Shown here piece after piece: positions 36,701-44,863 of a stretch of 64,000 nucleotides of DNA. A program made the translations under genes and the position numbers. Source of the stretch: Flavobacterium ranwuense. Its GTDB lineage: Bacteria > Bacteroidota > Bacteroidia > Flavobacteriales > Flavobacteriaceae. The notes beneath the pieces were generated by a model, which saw only the letters and a list, made by a program, of their open reading frames with translations, ran no database searches and was not told where the DNA came from. The DNA is taken from the NCBI RefSeq assembly GCF_004349315.1, contig NZ_SMLH01000002.1, positions 186,001 through 250,000 of the forward strand. The letters run 5' to 3'. Position 1 is the stretch's first letter; every line of letters begins with the position of its first letter.

Positions 36701-36799
36701 GTCCTCACTTCTTATAAGGGAGGGGATCCTGAATTTAAGACTGCAGGTTTCATGCCTCCTTTACGCGTTTATACTTCTACATTACAAATCACTTTTTAA
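33749..36799 (+). CDS. SusC/RagA-type TonB-dependent outer membrane transporter
   Basis: A 1016-residue SusC homologue: signal peptide (~1-28, PLLLGICLSDFPAHA), carboxypeptidase-regulatory-like domain (~50-120, VSGTITNGTNPLAGVTISVK), plug domain (~130-250) with the IEVLKDADATAIYGSRGANG motif, then a ~22-strand barrel ending in LQITF. It pairs with the SusD gene 8 bases downstream; the pair imports oligomers, here more likely peptides than glycans because the third gene is an S9 peptidase. No TonB-box-sigma/anti-sigma pair is nearby, so regulation may come from the AraC gene or the structured RNA. Length is standard for the class. Confidence 0.9.
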   Translation: MNIFSFYKGWPAIPLLLGICLSDFPAHAATINPSAFATVTKKIIPQQQVQVSGTITNGTNPLAGVTISVKGKATAGTISDFNGNYTLTASADDIVVFSFMGFVTVTEPIDGRKILNVQLQEDATQLQEVHINAGYYSVKEKERTGSIARITAKDIEKQPVTNVLATMQGRMAGVNITQTTGMPGGGFDIQIRGQNSLRFDGNSPMYIVDGVPYASEPIGSLFTSVHLPRRTSPLNSINPGDIESIEVLKDADATAIYGSRGANGVVLISTKRGKAGKTKFTGSVSSGSGHVTRFMKLMNTAEYLAMRREAYANDGVTDYPANAYDINGTWDQNRYTNWQKELLGGNSSINTMQTSLSGGSKQTQFVLNGTYNKETTVFPGDYKYEKGNVHLNLNHESEDQRFRINFTTGYVVQNNTMPTADFTGTALSLAPNAPSLYDALGNLNWENGTFENPLQLLATDFKGRTNDLIANSLLSYSLFKGFELKSSFGYSDLRYKELNLLPSTMYNPAYGLDSSSSLVFENNTSRNSWIIEPQANYQLTAGQVKIDLLAGSTFQQQMSNQVVHMGYGFSSNGLLENPASASLFSIMNSDATVYKYQAFFGRANVNWKGRYIINMTGRRDGSSRFGIANRFASFGAIGASWLFGDEPFIKKHAEFLSFGKLRASYGTTGNDQIGDYQYLDTYSTSGSNYEGISGLQPTRLFNKDFGWETNRKLEVALETGFLKDRVFLTAAWYRNRSSSQLLGVPLPGTTGFNSIQANLEAEVQNSGYELTLRTLNLQGDKLSWTTNFNFTSARNKLLSFPDLKGSSYQSQFVIGQPLNIVKVFHYIGLDPQTGTYQFEDLNGDGLLSANDDRGFVKELNPKFYGGLQNQLKYGAVQLDFLFQFVKQENYTEAFGTLLPGTMSNQPASFVSHWQNRGDSGPNQLYSTGINPTAQRANTLYSQSDAVITDASYIRLKNISLTYDLPKQWTKSFSCKLSVQGQNVLVLTSYKGGDPEFKTAGFMPPLRVYTSTLQITF

Positions 36800-36807
36800 C
36801 TGAAGCC

Positions 36808-38202
36808 ATGAAAAATATACTATCAAAGAAAGCAATGTTATCTATTTTGATTCTAAGTATTGCTATACTGTTTACAAGCTGCGATAGCTTCACAGAAGTT
36901 GACCTTCCAGATTCACAACTTACTGCTGATGCTGTTTTTGAAGACCGTCTTACCGCTAATGCCGCGATGACTGATATTTACACAAAAATGCGCGATAATG
37001 GACTATTTACAGGCCTATTTACAGGGTTTTCGAACCAGTTGGGGCTCTACAGTGATGAACTTACCTCTTATTATAACCCAGGTAGTTTATCATTTAATTT
37101 CGGTACTAATGCTTTGCAAGCATCGGGAACGGAAATAGCGCAATTATGGAACAGTAGCTATAGCCAAATTTTTGCTGCCAATGCTGTGATTGAGGGTGTG
37201 GATCATTCTGTTTCTCTGCCAGAACCTGACCGTAACCAATTGAAAGGAGAAGCTCTTTTTGTACGAGCGTTGATTCATTTCTATTTGGTAAATTCCTTTG
37301 GTGGTGTGCCGTATATTAGCACTACCAATTATGCAGCCAATCGCATTGCGCATCGTATGGGTGAAAATGATGCACTACTCTTAGTTAAATCTGATCTTGA
37401 ACAGGCTATTGCACTTTTGCCTGAATCGTATATTAGTTCAGAACGTGTAAGGCCGAACCGTTATGCGGCTTATGCAATGCTGTCGAGAGTTAATCTTTAT
37501 CTCCATTTATGGGATCAGGCTTCCAATGCTGCTTCTGCCGTTCTGAACCAAACAGACGTTTATGTTTGGGAGAATGATCTTGATAAAGTTTTCCTCAAAG
37601 AAAGTACAACTACGATTTGGCAATTGATGCCCGCGATGATGGGAGACAATACAAAGGAAGCTAAAACATTTGTGTTTTTTAGCGGACCGCCACCTTCATC
37701 ATCACTCTCACCGACCATTCTTAATGCGTTTGAGTCTAATGATCAAAGAAAAGTGCACTGGACAAAAATGATTACAACGGGTGTTAATAGTTGGACTCAC
37801 GCTTATAAATATAAAGAGTTTTCCAACACGGGGAGTTCTGTAGAATACTCGATTGTTCTCCGACTTGCTGAGCAGTATCTGATTCGTGCTGAAGCCAGAG
37901 CGCAGCAAGGTGATTTGATTGGCGCTAAAGAAGATTTGAATAAGATAAGGAATACAGCAGGTTTAGGGGATACACCAGCATCAACTAGTGCAGAAATTAT
38001 CACTGCCGTGCTAAAGGAACGCCAAACGGAACTTTTTTGTGAATTTGGACACCGCTTCTTTGACCTAAAAAGAAATGGCTTATTGGATACTGCATTGTCT
38101 CCTGTGAAATTGGGTTGGAATACTACAGATAGATTACTTCCGCTACCTCAAAAAGAATTGTTGTTAAACCCAAATCTGGCCCCACAAAATGATGGTTACT
38201 AG
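36808..38202 (+). CDS. SusD/RagB-type outer membrane lipoprotein
   Basis: A 464-residue SusD homologue with a lipoprotein signal (IAILFTSCDSF, lipid Cys at about 26), TPR-like helices and the conserved C-terminal region with RNTAGLGDT, ELFCEFGHRFFDLKRNGLLD and LLPLPQKELLLNPNL. SusD proteins form the lid over the SusC barrel and bind substrate on the cell surface. It starts 8 bases after susC and overlaps the peptidase gene by 14 bases, so the three are one operon. Confidence 0.9.
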   Translation: MKNILSKKAMLSILILSIAILFTSCDSFTEVDLPDSQLTADAVFEDRLTANAAMTDIYTKMRDNGLFTGLFTGFSNQLGLYSDELTSYYNPGSLSFNFGTNALQASGTEIAQLWNSSYSQIFAANAVIEGVDHSVSLPEPDRNQLKGEALFVRALIHFYLVNSFGGVPYISTTNYAANRIAHRMGENDALLLVKSDLEQAIALLPESYISSERVRPNRYAAYAMLSRVNLYLHLWDQASNAASAVLNQTDVYVWENDLDKVFLKESTTTIWQLMPAMMGDNTKEAKTFVFFSGPPPSSSLSPTILNAFESNDQRKVHWTKMITTGVNSWTHAYKYKEFSNTGSSVEYSIVLRLAEQYLIRAEARAQQGDLIGAKEDLNKIRNTAGLGDTPASTSAEIITAVLKERQTELFCEFGHRFFDLKRNGLLDTALSPVKLGWNTTDRLLPLPQKELLLNPNLAPQNDGY

Positions 38203-40777
38203 AATAGTTCAGAGAAAGAAAAAACTTCGTCATTCTTTTTTCTTTCGCTTAGTTGCTTCTTGTTTTTTGCTAGTGAGCTTCCCTTCAATAGGGCAGGTTT
38301 TACAAAAGAAAACGGTACCGGAAGAAGATTATCATTTATGGAGTGATATGCTATCGCACAGTATTTCTGATAAGGGAGGTTGGGCAAGTTACAGCCTGCA
38401 ATACGATAGAGCTGATACGCTATTTGCTATAGCAACAAAAAGCAGAAAAAAATACGCATTTCCTCATGGTACAAATGGGGAGTTTAATGGTGAAAATTGG
38501 TTTGCGTGTAAGCAGAATGATACATTGGTTTTGCAAGACTTAACATCAGGAAAAGTGAATTACTTCCCGAAAATTAGCAGCTATTCATTTTCGGGCAATG
38601 GTAAATACTTAATACTGATTAGTGATGATCAAAGTGGCAACCAACGCTTAACTGTAAAAAACATGCTTGGTCAAACCGTGGCTAATGCTGATAATATCAA
38701 CGAATGGATATGGAATATACGCAAGGATGCAATTGCCTACGTTACTGGAAAAGAGAAAGTGGAAATACTTGAAATCTTTGACAATTTTATAAAAAAAGAG
38801 ATACCGGTTTTAACAGATGGCGCGATTAAAAACCTGAGCTGGCTTAACCAAACTATTGCCTTTATTCAAAATAATGGCTTGAGAGGCAAGCTGTATGCCT
38901 ATCGGTTAGATACTGGGAAGCTTTTATCATTTGATCCGGAAAGCTGTTCCAATTTTCCTAATGATATGAGCATAGGTGCTGGTTTTAGTTCGATTACTAT
39001 TTCAAATGATGGAAATCGGATCTTTTTCAAGTTGAAAGAAAATGTGCCGAATGAAGATACAGCCGAAGTTGTTCAAGTATGGAATGGAAATGACAAGCAA
39101 ATCTATCCCAATTTAAAAATGTATGGAGACTTTACATTACAGGATAAAGTCGCAGTATGGTTCGTAGAATCGGGTCGGTTTTTGCAGATTAGCAACAGGG
39201 AAGAGCCCTCTGCACTAATTGGGCGTACCGCAGAATATGCGTTGACTTGGAATGAATTCGAATCTGAGCCACATTTTGATGGTATAGGATCGAGAGATAT
39301 TTATGTAACTGCAGTTCAAACGGGTACAAAGCGATTATTGCTCAAAGGATATCCTGGGACGGGGATGGCGCCGGCATTTTCTCCCAAGGGCAATTACTTA
39401 TCTTATTCAGTAAATGGTGACTGGTGGGTGTATGATTTCAAGAAGGACGAACACCGAAATATTACTCAAGATTTGGGCGTTCCAGTTCGTGATATCAATT
39501 ATGATCGTGCGGGGCAAGTTCCTTTATATGGTATTGCAGGGTGGAGCATAGACGACAACTCACTTTTCATTTATGACCAGTTTGATATTTGGATAATTAG
39601 CGATGACGGAAAGACAAAGAAACGGTTGACTAAGGGACGTGAAAATAAAACTACTTTTCGTTTTGCAACTGCCCAACGCAGGCTCCTCTCTAAGTACGAT
39701 TACATGGATCGGACCAATGCTACCATCAGTAATTCAACGCAGTGGATTTTATCTGCCCAAAATGCTACGACAGGGTATAGTGGATTTTATAGATACGATG
39801 GGACAACTGGTGCGCGTCCAATTTTTTGGGAATACAAAAGAACTGACCGTGTGGTAAAGGCGAAAAATAGTAACGCTTTTACTTTTATCTCGCAGCATTT
39901 TGATGCGCCCCCTGAGTTGCTGTTCGTCGATGCTCTGGGGAAACCAAAAGAATTGTATCGCAGCAATTTGCAGCACCACAACTATTTGTGGGCTAAGGTT
40001 GAGAAGGTTTCGTATGTTGTAGATGGAAAACCCTTATCGGGTGTTTTAATTTATCCTGCGGATTTTGATCCTACGGTCAAGTATCCTATGATTGTTAGCA
40101 TTTATGAAAGACAAGGAGGTAGTTTACATCGGTATGTTAACCCGACGCTATTGAACGAGAATGGGATTAACTTTTCGGTATTGTCGTCAAAAGGTTATTT
40201 CATCCTGTTGCCTGATATTGTCTATGAAATGCGGCAAACAGGTGAATCAGCAAAAAAATGTGTATTGGCTGCAGTTGATGCGGTGCTTTTAAACTTTAGT
40301 ATAGATCCTGCAAGAATTGGATTAACAGGGCATTCTTTTGGTGGCTTTGAAACGGATTATATCATAACGAAAACAAATCGGTTTGCCGCGGCAGTCGCCG
40401 GGGCAGCTATTACAGATTTGGTATCAAGTTATCTTTATTATAACAGTAATTATGCGACTTCAGATTTTTATCGATATGAAATTGATCAGGAACGTATAGG
40501 AATGTCTTTATTTGAAGATATGTCAAGTTACCTCAACAATTCACCGGTGTTACTGGCTCAAAATGTAACGACACCTTTATTGGCATGGACAGGAGATGAA
40601 GACAAACAGGTACATTATTTTCAAAGCATCGAGTTTTATTTTGCTTTGAGAAGGTTGAAGAAAGAACATACTCTACTTATTTATCCCGAGGAATCTCACA
40701 CAATAATAGACAAGGAGAAACAGGCTGATCTCACAAAACGAATTGAGGCTTGGTTTGCGAAATATTTAAAATCTTAA
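38189..40777 (+). CDS. S9-family prolyl oligopeptidase-like serine peptidase
   Basis: An 862-residue protein. A hydrophobic segment near residues 17-31 (SFFFRLVASCFLLVSF) is a signal peptide or anchor. The middle is a beta-propeller (repeats of about 40-60 residues, e.g. FSPKGNYLSYSVNGDWWVYD). The C-terminal alpha/beta-hydrolase has the nucleophile GHSFGGF (Ser716), Asp in WTGDEDKQVHY and His in PEESHTI. S9 peptidases cleave short peptides, often after Pro or Ala. The start overlaps SusD by 14 bases, so it is co-translated with the importer; a role in trimming peptides before or after uptake is inferred. Confidence 0.85.
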   Translation: MMVTRIVQRKKKLRHSFFFRLVASCFLLVSFPSIGQVLQKKTVPEEDYHLWSDMLSHSISDKGGWASYSLQYDRADTLFAIATKSRKKYAFPHGTNGEFNGENWFACKQNDTLVLQDLTSGKVNYFPKISSYSFSGNGKYLILISDDQSGNQRLTVKNMLGQTVANADNINEWIWNIRKDAIAYVTGKEKVEILEIFDNFIKKEIPVLTDGAIKNLSWLNQTIAFIQNNGLRGKLYAYRLDTGKLLSFDPESCSNFPNDMSIGAGFSSITISNDGNRIFFKLKENVPNEDTAEVVQVWNGNDKQIYPNLKMYGDFTLQDKVAVWFVESGRFLQISNREEPSALIGRTAEYALTWNEFESEPHFDGIGSRDIYVTAVQTGTKRLLLKGYPGTGMAPAFSPKGNYLSYSVNGDWWVYDFKKDEHRNITQDLGVPVRDINYDRAGQVPLYGIAGWSIDDNSLFIYDQFDIWIISDDGKTKKRLTKGRENKTTFRFATAQRRLLSKYDYMDRTNATISNSTQWILSAQNATTGYSGFYRYDGTTGARPIFWEYKRTDRVVKAKNSNAFTFISQHFDAPPELLFVDALGKPKELYRSNLQHHNYLWAKVEKVSYVVDGKPLSGVLIYPADFDPTVKYPMIVSIYERQGGSLHRYVNPTLLNENGINFSVLSSKGYFILLPDIVYEMRQTGESAKKCVLAAVDAVLLNFSIDPARIGLTGHSFGGFETDYIITKTNRFAAAVAGAAITDLVSSYLYYNSNYATSDFYRYEIDQERIGMSLFEDMSSYLNNSPVLLAQNVTTPLLAWTGDEDKQVHYFQSIEFYFALRRLKKEHTLLIYPEESHTIIDKEKQADLTKRIEAWFAKYLKS

Positions 40778-40781
40778 ATTG

Positions 40782-40814
40782 AAAAGCCGTCACATTTTTT
40801 TTGTGACGGCTTTT
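40782..40814. terminator. Bidirectional terminator between convergent operons
   Basis: Perfect 12-bp stem AAAAGCCGTCAC / GTGACGGCTTTT with a T-rich 9-base loop; T runs on both strands. It closes the SusC operon and the DUF6520 gene unit. Confidence 0.9.
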
Positions 40815-40823
40815 CTTTAATAA

Positions 40824-41102
40824 TTAAGGATTACTTCTAAACAACATGGTCGGACATTGGTTGTCGCTTATGCGACGATACAACTGCGAGTTATCAATGC
40901 TTGACTTACAAAGCTGACCTTGAACGTTATCACACGATTCTACAGGTTGACAAGGTTGGGCAGCACCAATTACCTTTTTATAACCCGTTTCACTAGCAAG
41001 TACGGTTGCCTTTTTTTCCATCGCATTTGAGGATAAAGCACCAACTAATCCGAGAGCAACAAATGCTACCGGCATACCGAATTTAAAAATTTTAGTTTTC
41101 AT
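40824..41102 (-). CDS. DUF6520 family small exported protein
   Basis: A 92-residue protein. Signal peptide (residues 1-27: MKTKIFKFGMPVAFVALGLV... SSNA). The mature part has four Cys (51, 57, 65, 83) in PCQPVESC, QLCKSS and NQCPTML. This matches DUF6520, small Cys-containing exported proteins of Bacteroidota usually next to a MauE/DoxX gene, as here. Four Cys suggest two disulfides, and the partner MauE protein is a predicted redox membrane protein. Function is unknown; a secreted peptide precursor is possible. Confidence 0.75.
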   Translation of the reverse strand: MKTKIFKFGMPVAFVALGLVGALSSNAMEKKATVLASETGYKKVIGAAQPCQPVESCDNVQGQLCKSSIDNSQLYRRISDNQCPTMLFRSNP

Positions 41103-41191
41103 AATCGTAAAAATTAAAAGTTTTGATCTACTCTTTTTTACAGGTTTTCGATCTTGTCCTGCTATTTGGCCAATAGATTGCTTAGTCGGGT

Positions 41192-42700
41192 TTACGACCG
41201 ACTCTGTTTTTTATAATTAGCTGTAATTATGGGCTGTAGTTTGTAGCTTATAAGGTGATTTCCCACTAGGGTGTAAAGCTTATCACCATGTACTATTATA
41301 TCACGTAACTTTTGTTTGTCGACATCGTAGACATAGAAGCTTTCGAGATAGCTATTTGAAGAGATATCATAGCTATCTACAATACTGGCTAGTTTCCACA
41401 TTTCTAAGCTTTCATATCGACCGGGGATATTACTGTTTACAAAGAGTACATTACCATAAACAGCTGCATCTTTATTTACTAGCAACGGCTTTTTTGCAAA
41501 TTTTCGCTCCCCACGTTTTTCTAAATCTACCAATTCAATATTTGAATGTGCGATCGTGTCTATTGTATTACCTCTATAATCTAAATTTAGTTTAGGATCG
41601 ACGACGATAAATTGATTGCGATAGGCATACAAGTAAATTATTCTGTTAATTTCATTACTATACATTAATGAGCCATCAGTATCGAACAGGCCATCAATCT
41701 GTTTTTGCAATAAATTAGGGTTTAACACTGTCTTTTTAGTAGAGAGCAAGTCAACTTTACCTAATATACTTTCACCACTACCCCGTTTTTGAACGCGAAC
41801 TGCCAAAGAGGTTGAGTCAATTGCTTCTGCATAGGTAAAGTACTCAGAGCCACTTTTGTATAACTTAGCCTTCCAGTCCGAAATTTTACCCCTAAATATG
41901 CAAGGAACCGTTCCGTCATAAATATAAAAATAGGGGCCGTTTACTCTAATTGTCAGTGAACGAAATGGCAGGTCGATTTTGTCAAGCGTAATATTGTGTA
42001 TCGTTGTTTTATTTAACGCTGTATCTACAACGGTCATTAATAACTGCGAGGTTGTATTTCCCAAGTAAACATGATCACCATCTGCCCCAGCAAAATAGTA
42101 CGACCTTAATTTGAGGTTATAGTCCTTGATTTTGGTTGCAGGGGCACTTGATAAACGCCGCACAAATTTATTGTGATAACTATGGATATTTTCCGAGATT
42201 AAAAATAAAGCAATTACTATAATAATACCTGTCAATGCAGAACTGGACACCACAATTAATTTCCTTTTTATAGTGATAGATGGTGTTGGTTGCAACCACA
42301 ATCCAATCAGTGCCAAGAAAACAAATCCTATGTTAAAAATCAAATGCTCGTGCCAATTCATTTTTTCTAAAATACCTCCACAAGAACAAGGAACAAATAC
42401 GCTATGATTTAAAATAATATAGATGTAAGCTGTAAACATTAGCATTAACACGAAAGATGATACCAAGGCTGGATACCTAAACTTTGGTAAAACCAATAAG
42501 ATGACAATTAAAAATTCAGCTGACGGAACCGCCCATGCTACTTGTTCGGCAAAAGAACTCAACAGCGGTGACTGTCCTAGTTGCTGTTTGAAATTTTCGA
42601 AATCAAGTACTTTGTTGGTCGCTGCATAAGTAAAAAGCAAAATAAAGAGCCAACTTATGAAATTTACTATAACACTTTTAATTTTTTCAGAAATTTTCAT
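41192..42700 (-). CDS. MauE/DoxX-type redox membrane protein with extra domain
   Basis: A 502-residue protein. Residues ~10-145 form a four-helix MauE/DoxX domain (YAATNKVLDFENFKQQLGQS, WAVPSAEFLIVILLVLPKFR) with the CSCGG motif at about 105-109, the typical redox dicysteine. A fifth helix spans ~148-170. The C-terminal ~330 residues are a beta-rich, possibly propeller-like periplasmic domain of unknown family. It lies upstream of DUF6520 on the same strand, 89 bases away. MauE homologues support disulfide formation, so the DUF6520 Cys pairs are a plausible substrate. Confidence 0.75.
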   Translation of the reverse strand: MKISEKIKSVIVNFISWLFILLFTYAATNKVLDFENFKQQLGQSPLLSSFAEQVAWAVPSAEFLIVILLVLPKFRYPALVSSFVLMLMFTAYIYIILNHSVFVPCSCGGILEKMNWHEHLIFNIGFVFLALIGLWLQPTPSITIKRKLIVVSSSALTGIIIVIALFLISENIHSYHNKFVRRLSSAPATKIKDYNLKLRSYYFAGADGDHVYLGNTTSQLLMTVVDTALNKTTIHNITLDKIDLPFRSLTIRVNGPYFYIYDGTVPCIFRGKISDWKAKLYKSGSEYFTYAEAIDSTSLAVRVQKRGSGESILGKVDLLSTKKTVLNPNLLQKQIDGLFDTDGSLMYSNEINRIIYLYAYRNQFIVVDPKLNLDYRGNTIDTIAHSNIELVDLEKRGERKFAKKPLLVNKDAAVYGNVLFVNSNIPGRYESLEMWKLASIVDSYDISSNSYLESFYVYDVDKQKLRDIIVHGDKLYTLVGNHLISYKLQPIITANYKKQSRS

Positions 42701-42801
42701 AAGTTGCTTTTTTAGTCTTGTAAAATTCTACAATATAAAAGTATAATGCTATGCAAATCAGAACTTTCGTTATCCAAAATAGAGTTGAAGCTGTTCAGTA
42801 T

Positions 42802-43707
42802 TTAATTAGCTTCATTCGGGCTACGATCCACTTCACTCGGTGCATACTTAAATTTTTTTTTAAATGCTTTATAAAAGTTGAGGTAGGTATTAAAGCCATT
42901 CATTATTGCAATTTCTTTGAGTGGAATCTTTGTTTGCTGGATCATCAAATGTGCTCTTTTTAATCTTTCATCGTGATAAAAATTATAAATACTTGTTTTG
43001 AAAAACTCGCGAAATCCAAGTTTCAATTTGTATTCATTACAATCAAAAAGCACAGCTAATTCTTTAAGAGTAGGCAGTGGTTCTTCCAAGTGATTTAAGA
43101 TGTAATCATAAAGATTTTGCATGACGATAGCTTCGGATTGTCTTTCTGGATTTATTTTTATTACATACTTCGGGTCTGACAGCAATTCTTGCAATATCGT
43201 AGTAATTGAGTTTACTATTATTTTGTCACTGTAGCGCAGCCGTGAAATGGTGCAAAAAGCAGGAAGTAATTTATTATTACCCGTAACAAAAATAAGCTGA
43301 ACGGTGCTATGGTAATTGTCATCTAGTGACGCTTCCTTCTTTTTTTGATTCCAAATACTGAAGGATTGTGGTGCGATAAATTTTCCAAAGTCTACCTGAA
43401 ATAATTCTTCAGATTCATAGTATAGTGCTTGTAGAGCGTGTGCATTATAATTGCTGATAAGAAAGTTACCGTCTAAGATAAATGTTGTTTGTACTAAGTT
43501 TTGATAACTGTAATGAGGGTTAACGTAACCTGATTGGAGTAGTATATCATGCATTTCTCCAGCGAGTTTATTAAGCATTTCAGACATCTTGCCGACTTCG
43601 TCGTCTTGATCTGTTTTGATAATTCTAAAAGCGAGATTACCAGTTGCCATTTCAAAAAGCATTTGGTAAATCGCCTTTATGCGTTGTTGTATTTTTTGAT
43701 TTTCCAT
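42802..43707 (-). CDS. AraC-family transcriptional regulator with HAMP-like N-terminus
   Basis: A 301-residue protein. Residues ~10-55 resemble a HAMP linker (LFEMATGNLAFRIIKTDQDD, EVGKMSEMLNKLAGEM) without a membrane helix; the middle is PAS-like (GNFLISNYNAHALQALYYES); the C-terminal ~100 residues are an AraC DNA-binding domain (LAVLFDCNEYKLKLGFREFF, IAIMNGFNTYLNFYKAFKKK). AraC proteins of this layout accompany DUF6520-MauE gene sets. It lies 101 bases upstream of mauE. A perfect palindrome at 43808-43827, about 100 bases before its start, may be its own operator. Confidence 0.8.
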   Translation of the reverse strand: MENQKIQQRIKAIYQMLFEMATGNLAFRIIKTDQDDEVGKMSEMLNKLAGEMHDILLQSGYVNPHYSYQNLVQTTFILDGNFLISNYNAHALQALYYESEELFQVDFGKFIAPQSFSIWNQKKKEASLDDNYHSTVQLIFVTGNNKLLPAFCTISRLRYSDKIIVNSITTILQELLSDPKYVIKINPERQSEAIVMQNLYDYILNHLEEPLPTLKELAVLFDCNEYKLKLGFREFFKTSIYNFYHDERLKRAHLMIQQTKIPLKEIAIMNGFNTYLNFYKAFKKKFKYAPSEVDRSPNEAN

Positions 43708-43807
43708 TAGATTATATACAGAGGAATTGAATGCGGAATATCAAGACAAGTGCTTGAAAAGACAGACAAAACTATATAATGTAATTTTTATTTACTAAAA
43801 GTATAGT

Positions 43808-43827
43808 ATTCAATTCGGGAATTGAAT
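43808..43827 (-). promoter_or_regulatory. Perfect palindrome upstream of the AraC gene
   Basis: ATTCAATTC-gg-GAATTGAAT, followed by AGG. The core AATTCCCGAATTG on the minus strand recurs near the TPR-AraC gene (23873) and twice before rteC (26053, 26073). Confidence 0.55.
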
Positions 43828-43993
43828 AGGTGTTTTTTAGAAAAAAATGAGCGGTGAATCGTTTTTTAATTTCATAAATCAATGTGTAATTCTTGAGGCG
43901 CTCTATAGTTGAGGTGTGGAGTAATAGGATTTATTGTAGTTTGGTTTTTAGGTGTTTAGCTGAGATGGAATGTTTTTGAGTTTAGGAGGAATT

Positions 43994-44077
43994 ATGATAA
44001 AAACGGTAGTTGGAAGAGTAAGGGGAAGAGGTAGAAAGATGCTGAGAGGTGTCTTTTTCTTGACATTTATTTTTTGA
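43994..44077 (+). CDS. Candidate 27-residue Arg-rich peptide
   Basis: ATG 43994 to TGA 44077, preceded by AGGAGGAATT, a strong ribosome-binding site rare in this genome group. The peptide has a basic start (RVRGRGRKMLRG) and a hydrophobic end (VFFLTFIF). It may be chance; the strong ribosome-binding site is the main support. Nothing else is visible in 43830-44140. Confidence 0.25.
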   Translation: MIKTVVGRVRGRGRKMLRGVFFLTFIF

Positions 44078-44146
44078 TAATGAGGAAAACCGTAAAGTTT
44101 GGTGTTTTAGAAAAGATACATTTGATGAATTTTAAAAATATAAATT

Positions 44147-44440
44147 ATGGTAAGCTATGACGAAAATGACTTGATTAATAATGATTATGTCAACACAACT
44201 ACAAAAGGAGATAACCCCAATTATACCGCTATTCGTGATCGAGAAAGGGTAAGTAAAAAAGAACTTTACGAAGTCGTGTGGTTCTGTGATGGTTTCGTAA
44301 AGGGTTATAAAGTGCCTAAAACCAAAGAAAGCTTTCAAAAGGTTGAAAAACTATTGAGGCTTCCACAAATAAGCGGCGTTGTAATGCGTAAAGAACTTAT
44401 TGATTTTGTAGCTAAAAATTGGAATTCTAAGTTGGTTTAG
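44147..44440 (+). CDS. Small hypothetical protein upstream of leader copy B
   Basis: A 97-residue soluble, mixed-charge protein. Its middle (RVSKKELYEVVWFCDGFVKG) and C-terminus (RLPQISGVVMRKELIDFVAK) look like a compact helical fold; no known domain. It occupies the same relative place before leader copy B that the XRE gene has before copy A, but the two are not similar. Downstream is a weak hairpin at about 44476-44502. Function unknown. Confidence 0.55.
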   Translation: MVSYDENDLINNDYVNTTTKGDNPNYTAIRDRERVSKKELYEVVWFCDGFVKGYKVPKTKESFQKVEKLLRLPQISGVVMRKELIDFVAKNWNSKLV

Positions 44441-44527
44441 GCGTGTTTTTTAAGATGTTAAACTCAATCATTCAAAGAGCTCCTGTAAAAAGGGCTTTTT
44501 GATTTCATACTAAAAGAGAACCTGTAT

Positions 44528-44810
44528 GATATAATAGGAGTTGTTGTGATTTGGGTTGCTAGAATATGGTTAAGAGGGAAGATTTATGAGCGTTTGAGGA
44601 ATAGGCATTATAATGATAGTTGGAAGGATAGACGAAAGAAATGAAAAGATGCCGTTATAGAATTAGCTTTCTATTGGATATTCCATTTAAGTCAAAATAT
44701 CACTAAATGTGGGTATTGTAACAATAGTTAAAAATGATTTTATTTACGAACTAGAATATATAGCGTGAAATACGGTAAAACTTTAAAAAAAAGCTTTACC
44801 TGTTGATGTT
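44528..44810 (+). repeat. Conserved leader, copy B
   Basis: Inverted counterpart of 32031-32327, about 85-90% alike by eye. Shared words include GGAATAGGCATTATAATGAT (one change), AAGTCAAAATATCACTAAAT, GTGGGTATTGTAACAATAG and TTTACGAACTAGAATATATA. The small membrane frame is kept without its ATG. Similarity ends at TGTTGATGTT (44801-44810), 53 bases before the cargo start. Confidence 0.8.
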
Positions 44811-44863
44811 ATATAAAAGTTAGTATCCATTTTGCGAAAACGACAGAAAAACAGAGAAAATTT

